A stretch of 64,000 bases of DNA. Source: Bettongia penicillata ogilbyi (taxonomy: Eukaryota; Chordata; Mammalia; Diprotodontia; Potoroidae). The stretch spans positions 2,834,001 to 2,898,000 of the forward strand of contig JAJHZJ010000221.1 in the NCBI GenBank assembly GCA_023548195.1. Reading direction: 5' to 3'. Positions 56,395 through 64,000 of this stretch are shown here, one piece after another (the stretch's first letter is position 1; each line of letters opens with the position of its first letter). Under the pieces are notes generated by a model. It was given only the letters and a program-made list of their open reading frames with translations. It had not been told where the DNA came from and searched no databases. A program made the translations under genes and the position numbers.

Positions 56395-57493
56395 GGATGA
56401 ATCCTAAGTTACAAGCCTGGGTCATTTGGAGGAAATAGGGAAGTTAGGAAGATTTTGGGGAAAAGAAAATGAGTTCAGTTTTAGATATGTTGAATTTAAG
56501 ATGTCTAGGAGACATTCAGTTAGAGATTCCAATAGGCAGTTGGAAATGAGAGCCTGGAAAGTCAGGGGAGATGATGGGGCTGAATAAGTAGATCTGAAAT
56601 CCATCTGCATAGCAATGATAATTGAATCCATAGTGGCTGATGAGATCCCCAAATGATGCAGTTTAGAAGGAAAAGAGAAAAGGGCATAGGATAAAGCCCT
56701 AAAGGAATGTTCCTAATTACTAGGTATAACCTGAATCAAGCAAAGGAGCCTCAGAAGGAGCAGTCAGAAAGGTAGAAGAACCTGGAGAGTATAGTATCAT
56801 AAAAACCTAGATGGAAGAAAGTGTCCAGGAGAAGTGGGAGACAGTGACAAAGGCTGTAGAGAGGTCAAGAAGGATAGGGATTGAGGAAAGATGTTTGCTT
56901 TGATTAACAGATCATTGGTAACTTTGGAGAGAGCAGTTTCAGTCTAATGATGAGGTCAGAACACAGACTGCAGAGTGTTAGGAAGAGAATGATAGCAGAG
57001 GAAATAGGGGTACTTTCGTAGATGGCCTTTTACCGTATCCACATAAGGGAGTAAAGATATAAAAGAATAACAAGTGGGGAAAAGATGAATTAAATGAGGG
57101 TGGCTTTTTTTTTGAGGATGGAGTGTGTAGGCAATAGAGAATGAACAGTAATTAAGGAAAGATTGAAGATTAGTGAAAGAGTAGGTATTATACAGGCAGT
57201 GGATCTGCTGGGAAGATGGATTGGAATGGGATTACCTGTACATGTAGATGGGTTTCCTTTGGCAAGGATGAAGGAGGAGATTGTAATGGAGGGGGGAAGT
57301 GTCAATGAATGGACCTAATTTTTTCAGGGAAATATGAGGCAAGGTTCTCTGCTGAAAAGTAGGGAAAAGGAGAGTTATGGCAGGTTTGAAGAGGGATGAA
57401 AATGTTTGAAACAGCTATTATGGACAGGGGAACAGTGAATGAATCAAGTAGGTATAAAAGAATTGCCTTGCTGCGGTTGAGATTATGCAACAT
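56395..57493 (-). mobile_element. L2 with central RT domain remnants, minus strand
   Basis: Minus-strand frames in order from high coordinate: 57302-57493 ends FSAENLASYFPEKIRSIH, 57090-57305 has NPIPIHLPSRSTACIIPTLS and LPTHSILKKKATLI (RT start region), and 56422-56652 has MDSIIIAMQMDFRSTYSAPS, then YLKLNSFSFPQ (past the YADD box, which has decayed to YAD-like text). The order fits L2 ORF2. No frame is intact. Confidence 0.88.
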
Positions 57494-57517
57494 GAATTTA
57501 TAATGAAGCCTGCATAA

Positions 57518-57623
57518 CTATGACAGTTGTGTTGTGAGCTAAAGTTCCCAGATAGCTTTGCCAAGAGGAAGATTCCTCTGAGTTCAAGAATTCTTCAATC
57601 ACAAAATCCTTCTGAAGGCATTT
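57518..57623. repeat. Unclassified dispersed repeat, copy 2
   Basis: Partner of 55573-55686. Sits between an L2 and an L3 fragment and might be more upstream L2 text. Confidence 0.5.
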
Positions 57624-57627
57624 AGGC

Positions 57628-57815
57628 AGAACATCTAGTGTCCTCTTTTGCTTAATAGCTCATCAAATACTTGAAAGAAACAATCATGTGACATTCCACC
57701 AAACATCACTCTCACTCCATCTTCCCCTCTCCAGGCTAAATATTCTATTAAGGAGTCCTCAAATGGCATGATCTCAAGGTCTTTCATCTTCCTCAGGGAC
57801 TAGCCCAACTCTATG
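57628..57815 (-). mobile_element. L3/CR1 3' region fragment
   Basis: CTCATCAAATACTTGAAAGA, CAATCATGTGACATTCC, CCTCTCCAGGCTAAATATTC, TCAAATGGCATGATCTCAAG, GTCTTTCATCTTCC. Complement of the conserved CR1/L3 block. Confidence 0.8.
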
Positions 57816-58567
57816 CACATAAAATTTAATGAATGTTTATTGAATTGAATTTCAAGCTGATAAAGATTAATCAGAGTAAGTGGTATGTTGGTATGTGTTT
57901 AATAACTGGCTTTGAAAAAATGGACAGAGGACATAACTTTTAAATTTAGTCCGCATTGTTAACTTTTTTCTCTATCAGTTTCTTGTCAACAAAGTTCTTC
58001 AATTTCATCAATTTCTTGTTCAACAAAACAATAAATTAAATCCTCATTTGTAACATTTGCTAATTTCCAAGGTGTAAAGGCTCATACTGAAAATTTAATA
58101 ATCAGCTCTCTCCAGTAGGTTTGAGCCAACTCCAGCACACTCCTAGGAAGTTTGGGACTGTACGACAAAAATAAATCTTCTAGCCTTCCCTCTCCCAGGA
58201 GAAAAGAGCTGAGAAATGGAAATATCATTGTTTTGGTTTGTTGTTGCCTTATGGGGTATATTTATCCACTGTAAAAACTATGGGGCCTGTGGTTATCTCA
58301 GTCATTTAGGGCTTTGGAGAGGTATGACAGAGAAGGCAATCCATTCTCCTTTTCTCTCTTCTTCCCTCCAGCAATAAAGAAGATACTCTCCCCTCCTTGT
58401 CTGAAGTCAGCAACTAAATTATCTAAATTCTAGGGCAGAGCTTAATGTGACCCAAAATTATTGATGTGTAAGTTCACTCCTCCCCAATCTCTCTATCCTC
58501 TTTTCAAGTTTTTCTAAAGCTAGATTTGGTGCTTGAGAAGTAAGAGAAATCAATGGAGCTTTGTTAG
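57816..58567. other. No gene; no recognised repeat
   Basis: Unassigned, apart from an L2-tail-like TTTAATGAATGTTTATTGAA at 57826. Confidence 0.35.
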
Positions 58568-58577
58568 TTTAATTTCT
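58568..58577. repeat. HAL1 target-site duplication, left
   Basis: TTTAATTTCT, identical to 61635-61644. Confidence 0.85.
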
Positions 58578-59414
58578 TTTTTTTTAAAAAAATATATAAT
58601 TTTTTTTTAATTTTTCAGTTCTCAACATCCACTTCCACAAGAACTTGAATTCAAAACTTTCCCCCATCTCTCCCCACCGCACCTCAGGACAACATGAACC
58701 CCATCCACCCCTTCCTCCAGTCTGTCTTCCTTTGTGTTACCCTTCTTCCATTCCCCTTCCCCTCTATTTTCCTGTAGGGCAAAATAGATTTCTATGCGCC
58801 ATTGCCTGTATATCATAATTTCCAGTTGCATGCTAAAGCAATTTTTAACATGCATTATCAAAGCTTTGAGTTCCATTTTCTCTCCTTCCCTCCCCACCCA
58901 CCCTTATTGAGAAAACAAGTAATTAAATGTAGGTCATACATGTGTAACAATGCAAAGCACTTCCATAACAGTTATGCTGTAAAAGATGAACCACATTTTC
59001 CTCTGTCCTATCCTGCCCTCCATTTATTCCATTCTCTTGACCTGTCCTCTCACAATAATGTTTGCTTCTAATTATCCCTTTCCCCAATTTGCTGTCAGTT
59101 CTACTATCCTCTCTCTCCCATCACCTTCTCCCTTGTAAAATAGTGTAAAATAGATTTCCATATCCAATTAAGTGTGTGCTATTCCCTCCTTAAGCCAAAT
59201 CCCATTAGAGTAAGGCTCACCCATTTCCTTTCATCATCTACTCCCTCTTCCCCTTCATTGTAAAAGCTCTTTCTTCCCTCTTTTTTGTGAGATGATTTGC
59301 TACATTCTTCTCCTCCCATTCTCTTACTTCTAGTACATTCCATTCAACAGTAAATTTTATTTTTTTAGGTGTTCTCCCTTCATATTCAGCTCACCCTGTG
59401 CCCTCTATGTGTGT

Positions 59415-59553
59415 GTCTATATATATAAACACACACACACATATACACACATGCGCCCATGTACATATACAAACCTGCACATATATAACATGCACATACA
59501 TACATATATGCATAAGTACACATACACACACCCATATATACGTGTGTACATAT

Positions 59554-59610
<57 letters not shown>
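59415..59610. repeat. (CA)n/(CATA)n/(TA)n compound microsatellite
   Basis: Lies inside the HAL1 3' UTR at the place where copy 1 (about 2425) has only a few ATGTATGCAC bases, so it grew after or at insertion. Confidence 0.95.
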
Positions 59611-59616
<6 letters not shown>

Positions 59617-59754
59617 ATTCCCTCTAACTACCCTAATACAGAAAAAAGTCTTATGAGTTACAAATAACATCTTTCCATGTAGGAATGTAAATAGTTCAAA
59701 TTTAATGAGTTCCTTAAGGCTTCTCTTTCCTGTTTACCTTTTCATGTTTCTTTT

Positions 59755-60840
59755 GATTCTTGTATTTGAAAGTCAAACTTTCTATTCAGCTCTGGTCTTT
59801 TCAACAAGAATGTTTGGAAGTCCTCGACTTCATTGAAATTCCATTTTTTTTCCCTTGAAGTATTATACTCAGTTTTGCTGGGCAAGTCATTCTTGGTTTT
59901 AATCCTATATCCTTTGACCTCTGGAATATCATATTCCAAGCCCTTTGATCCCTTAGTTTAGAAGCTGCTAAATCCCATGTTATACTGAATGTATTTCCAC
60001 AATACTTGAATTGTTTTTTTCTGGCTGCTTGTAATAGTTTCTCTTTGACCTGGGAACTCTGGAATTTGGCTACAATATTCCTAAGAGTTTTCCTTTTGGT
60101 ATCTCTTTCAGGATGTGATTGGTGAATTCTTTCCATTATTTTGACTAGTGGGTATAACATCAGGGCAGTTTTCCTTGATAATTTCTTGGAAGATGATGTC
60201 TAGGCTCTTTTTTTGATCATGGTTTTCAGGTAGACCAGTAATTTTAAAATGGTCTCTCCTGTATCTATTTTCCAGCTCAGTTGTTTTTCCAGTGAGATAT
60301 TTCACATTGTATCCTATTTTGTCATTCTTTTGGTTTTGTTTTATAATTTCTTGGTTTGTCATAAAGTCATTAGCTTCTATCTCCTCCATTCTAATTTTTA
60401 AAGAACTGTTTTCTTCAGTGAGCTTTTGAACCTCCTTTTCCATTTGGCCCATTCTGCTTTTTAAAGCATTCTTCTTCTCATTGACTTTTTGGACCTCTTT
60501 TGCCATTTGGGTTAGTCTATTTTTGAAGGTGTTATTTTCTTCAACATTTTTTTTTTGGGGGGGTCTCCTTTAGCAAACTGTTAACTTGCTTTTCATGATT
60601 TTCTTGCATCACTCTCATTTCTCTTCCCAATTTTTCCTCCATCTCTCTTACTTGATTTTCAAAATCCTTTTTCAGCTCTTCTGTGGCCTGAGACCATTGC
60701 ACTTTTTTGGGAGGTTTTGGATGTAGAAGCCTTGCTTTTGATGTCTTCCTCTGATGGTATACTCTTCCTCATCTGAAGGGATGGGAGAAAATACCTTTTC
60801 ACCAAGAAAGTAATCTTCTATGGCCTTATTTTTCCTTTTT
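59755..60840 (-). pseudogene. L1-type ORF1 (RNA-chaperone) pseudogene
   Basis: 60108-60506 reads a heptad-rich coiled coil (KEVQKLTEENSSLKIRMEEI) and then the RRM start (RRDHFKITGLPENHD, DIIFQEIIKENCPD; human RLIGVPESDGENGTK...IIQENFPN). 59801-60160 reads the C-terminal domain (KEKLLQAARKKQFKYC, ITWDLAASKLRDQRAWNMIF, QRSKDIGLKPRM). The two frames overlap and differ by a shift near 60110-60160. A second break lies in a C7/A10 homopolymer at about 60550. N-terminal text continues to about 60840. ORF1p forms trimers on its RNA. This copy cannot encode an intact protein. Confidence 0.88.
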
Positions 60841-61634
60841 TGGGGGCATTTCCCAGCCAGTTACTTGACTTTTGAGTCCTTTATCAAGTACACAGTATAC
60901 TATCCTAGGCTTTAGAGGTTTTGTGCAGCTGTTCTCTGAGACATCTCCAGGTACCTGTAAGTTCTCAGTTCCTCCAAGGTGGCACGATCAAGGGAGAGGA
61001 GTTTACTCCTCCCTTGGCCTTCACTCTGGCCTGTGAGCAACCAAAATTACTCTTTCTGCCCTGGAACTGGGAGTAGGATTCCCTCTCCACAGTTGCCACC
61101 AGTTCCTCCACACCAGTACTCCTCCTCATCCCAGGACCTCCACTCAGGACTGAGACTCAGATCAGTTGCTTGATTCCCCCAGGGTCTTTAGGCCGAGGGC
61201 TCCAAAAATGAACACTGCTGCCTTGGTAGCTGCCACTGCCTTTGGACTCGGGCTAAGCCCTGATCTTCCCTCCCTTCTCACCCAGGTGAACGAGCTTCTT
61301 ATTGACCTTTGAAGCTATCTTTGGTGTTTGTGGGTTGAAAAATCTGGGAACTGCAGCTGCTATCCATGATTTCATGCTTTGAAGGCTGCTCTAGTCCTGT
61401 CTGTGTTGAGTGGACCAGGCTGGACTACACTTTGCTCTGAGCCCGATGAGATGGACCTGTCCTGTCAGCCTTCCAGGCTGTCTTGGGCTGGAAACCTGTT
61501 TCATTCTTTCATTGTGACTTCTGCTGCTCTAGAATTTGTTTGGTCATTTTTTTACAGGTATTTTATGGGCTATGGGAGGAGAGCTAGAGCAGGTCCATCC
61601 CTCTACTCCTCCATCTTGTCTCTGCCCCCCCCAA

Positions 61635-61644
61635 TTTAATTTCT
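61635..61644. repeat. HAL1 target-site duplication, right
   Basis: TTTAATTTCT, identical to 58568-58577. Confidence 0.85.
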
Positions 61645-61863
61645 ATAGTGATAAACCTCCAGTCCTTGCCTCTCTTTTATTAGGTTACCCAATAAATGAA
61701 TGTTTCTGAGTATTTTCATTCCTCCCTCCCCCATATGATGGCATTGTTATAGACTAAATTGTGTTTTTTTTCTTGTCTGACTTCCTTTATTCTAGTATTT
61801 ATTATTCCTTTGTATGGCTTCATGGATTGTCAGTAGACAAGTAACTTTACTATTAGTAGGACT

Positions 61864-62113
61864 TTGTTGTAGTTTTTTCTATTTTTTCAGTTTTTTTCTG
61901 ACTCTGTGATCCCATTTAGGGTTTTCTTGGCAAAGACTAGAGTGATTTGCCATCTTCTTCTCCAGCTCATCTTTAAAATGAGAAACTGAGGCAAACAGGG
62001 TTAAGTAACTTGTGCAGTCACACAGTAACTGTCTAAGTTACTGTCAAATTTGAACTCAGGAAGATAAGTGTTCTTGACTTCATGCCTGGTACTCTATCTA
62101 CTGTGCAACCTCT
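61864..62113 (-). mobile_element. MAR1-type SINE, minus strand
   Basis: CTGACTCTGTGATCCCATTT, AGGGTTTTCTTGGCAAAGAC, GAGTGATTTGCCATCTTC, GAGGCAAACAGGGTTAAGTA, CTCTATCTACTGTGCAACCT. Near full length; diverged. Confidence 0.9.
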
Positions 62114-62549
62114 GCATAGACAAAATTGTGATAAATGTGATAAATTTACTAAATAAATGCTTATATGTTTGGTTTATTGATTAACATAATTATGAATATC
62201 ATTGTATCTGTTATGTTAACTTTATCATGTCTTACTTCATTGTAATGTTTAACTTGGGATATTTGAGGCTGAAACTATGATGTCATTAATATGGAGAACT
62301 CCTGGTATGTAAACTTCTTCTCTTGATGCAAAAATTTTATTATTGTCTCCATTTAGTCTTATATCTTTTAAATGCAGTCTCTGTTGATTATAGTTTTATT
62401 GTGTTATTGATTACAAATATTGTTTTATATTTCTACTTTTTTTAAATATTAATTTGTAATTTCTCTGTGCCTTACTACATGGTTTAATTTTATGAAGAGG
62501 TCATATGTTTCTGAGATATATGTACATGTTATATATATATTTCTCTTTC

Positions 62550-63200
62550 TCTCTCTCTTCAGTGTTCCCTTTCAAAAGATGACATAATTTACATCTAAGT
62601 CCTCCAATAATTTATTTATTGCTCTATTTTCCTTTTGTTTATCTTTCTCTGTGATTTGTCTAACACTGACAGTAGAATATTTAAGTCTCCTTAAGTCTTA
62701 CTATAGTATTAGCTATATGTTTTTGCAATTTCAGTTAGCTTTTCCTTTATGAATTTAGATACTATCCCATTCATTTATATTTATTATGTTTAATATTGTT
62801 ATTTACTCATTGTCCATGATTCATCTAAACAATATACTTTCCTTGCTTCTCTCTCCCCACTTCCCCTACATTTTTTTTTGTTCACCTGATGCAAGGTCAG
62901 TTTTGTTCAGACCTCTCATTCCAGTTCTCTGTGTCTTTTCTTTTTGGAAGTACTTGTAAACAACATATTGTGAGGCTTAATGTCTTATCTATTCTGACAT
63001 TCTCTTTCACTTTATTTGACTATTTAGTCCCTTCACCTTTAAAAAGTTATGAGGTTAGGCTTGTGTTTTCCTCCACTTGTTTCTTTAGAAATTAAAAAAG
63101 TTTTTTTTATCTCATTAGTCTTTACAGTCTATACTTTATCCTGTGATTCATTTTGCTTAACCTACTTTGATGCAGTTTCTTTTTGCTTTGTCTTTTCATG
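62550..63200 (-). mobile_element. Probable L1 ORF2 5' (endonuclease-side) relic
   Basis: GTGATTTGTCTAACACTGAC, AGTAGAATATTTAAGTCTCC, TTTATGAATTTAGATACT, CTTGTAAACAACATATTG and TTTGATGCAGTTTCTTT parallel, in order, the complement of the region of mammalian L1 between ORF1 and RT. Strongly decayed. The limits are guesses and the element may continue past the window end. Confidence 0.4.
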
Positions 63201-63774
63201 AGTGTCCTCTCCTCACAATCTGTTCTGAAATTTTGTTCTGAGATGTATAGACTATATATCCCATTATTTATTGTTTCCTTAATCTTTTTGGTACTTATGT
63301 GGTTAAAATTTTTGAAGGACTAGGTTTGAATTTCCCCTTCTAACCAATTCCTAGATTATTGACTTTATAAATTTTATCTCATTATCCTCCCCCCTCCTGT
63401 ACTTTACTCTAAGAAGTATTAATATGTGAAGGGAATTATATTGAATAGAAGTATTATAAATTACCATGTGTCCCAAACCATGTCCAATTAATTCTATACT
63501 CTGTTTTCCACATGGCCATTCTCCTTTTCTATTAACAGACCATCTCATTTCTTGTTTTATGCTCCTCCTTTCCTCACCTTCTATGTACCAGTTGCCCCTA
63601 GGAACTAATACACCCATTCTCTTGGATCATGATATTGTCCATAGGGATATAACATTTTGAGAGAAGGTTGCCTCACAAATGACTAACTCCTTTCCATATT
63701 AAAGTCATTATGAAGGACCCATTTTCCATTGTAGACACACATCTTCCCCCCTTAGGAATGCTATTCAATGTTAT

Positions 63775-63805
<31 letters not shown>

Positions 63806-64000
63806 TTCCTGTTAAACTGAGATGTTTCCAAATTAATTACTCACTTCTGTTTTATATTTTTTAGAAACATCTCAAATGCTTCTTTTTAAAAAAGCTACAT
63901 GTTAATTTTTCTCATTAATCATTGGCTCAACTTTGCTAGATGTGTCATTTTGGGTTATAGATCGAGTTCATTTGGTTTTTACTTTGCTATTCTATTTCCT
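63201..64000. other. No gene; unassigned
   Basis: AT-rich sequence, possibly more of the old L1. A (TC)n is at 63776-63801. Confidence 0.3.
63776..63801. repeat. (TC)n microsatellite
   Basis: About 13 perfect TC units. Confidence 0.95.

Larger units (their letters stand above)
58578..61634 (-). mobile_element. HAL1-like (half-L1) retrotransposon, both ends preserved
   Basis: About 3,057 bp between perfect 10-bp TSDs. Minus strand order: a 5' end of the L1 type (GGCAGAGACAAGATGGAGG), a GC-richer 5' UTR (about 60860-61634), decayed ORF1 (about 59755-60840), a CT-rich 3' UTR with an internal CA/TA microsatellite, and an A/T-rich tail at 58578-58615. No ORF2 text is present. L1-like elements with only ORF1 are called HAL1 and depend on L1 ORF2 protein in trans. 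Confidence 0.82.

Noticed and set aside
59386..59670. 94- and 89-codon Y/I/C/H-rich frames
   Set aside because: Artefacts of the CA/TA microsatellite in the HAL1 3' UTR.

Overview
The window reads as intergenic or deep intronic DNA from a marsupial. The evidence is the repeat content. There are several copies of the tRNA-derived marsupial SINE with the head GGGGCAGCTAGGTGG (MAR1/WSINE/SINE1-type), one with an RTE-like 3' tail. There are also marsupial-type L1 3' ends, ORF1-only half-L1 (HAL1-like) elements, RTE 3' ends, and a deep layer of L2, L3/CR1 and MIR/Ther-1 CORE-SINEs. The DNA is AT-rich, CpG-poor and full of simple-sequence arrays. I cannot name the species. No exon of a functional gene, no RNA gene and no CpG-island promoter could be supported. 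Every open frame above about 100 codons is either simple-sequence DNA or a decayed transposon, except one unremarkable 119-codon frame at 27175-27534. Family names come from remembered family features and cross-comparison inside the window, not from a database search.

Layout: 0.2-3.6 kb holds a hAT-like fragment, an L1 3' end and a HAL1-like element interrupted by a SINE with a perfect 11-bp target-site duplication (TSD). 5-12 kb is L2 and MIR debris with one MAR1-type SINE and a hAT-like fragment. 13.1-14.8 kb is a 5'-truncated L1 (minus strand) with readable ORF2 C-terminal coding. 15-19 kb is old L3/CR1 and L2, including reverse-transcriptase remnants. 18.93-20.70 kb is a hAT-type DNA transposon with 8-bp TSDs and an internally deleted L1 relic inside it. 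20.7-23.9 kb is L3, MIR and L1 tails, ending in a 440-bp AT island.

24-36 kb is mostly unrecognised sequence with dispersed L2, L3, MIR, MAR1-type SINEs and an RTE 3' end at 34.3-34.8 kb. 36.9-41.5 kb is a striking cluster of long simple arrays, (TTCC/TTTC)n, (TCAT)n, (GA)n and (CATA)n. One of these grew from the 3' terminal repeat of an L2, and a nearby L2 carries a 50-bp insertion whose sequence recurs 1.6 kb away. 42.3-44.7 kb holds half a hAT MITE abutting a plus-strand L1, then an L3/CR1 with reverse-transcriptase coding. 45-56 kb holds SINE, MIR, L1-tail, RTE and L2 fragments. 56.4-57.5 kb is an L2 with RT-domain remnants.

58.58-61.63 kb is the best-preserved element: an apparently complete ~3.06-kb HAL1-like retrotransposon (minus strand, 10-bp TSD, 5' UTR, decayed ORF1, 3' UTR, no ORF2). 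The remainder holds a MAR1-type SINE and what is probably very old L1 ORF2 5' sequence.

The non-autonomous elements (SINEs, HAL1, MITEs) would have depended on enzymes from L1, RTE and hAT elements. The nested insertions give a local relative chronology, with L2, L3, MIR and hAT oldest, then L1/HAL1, then MAR1-type SINEs. I found no convincing new biological system. The most interesting items are the intact-ended HAL1, the nested hAT/L1, the templated-looking insertion in L2, and the simple-repeat cluster.
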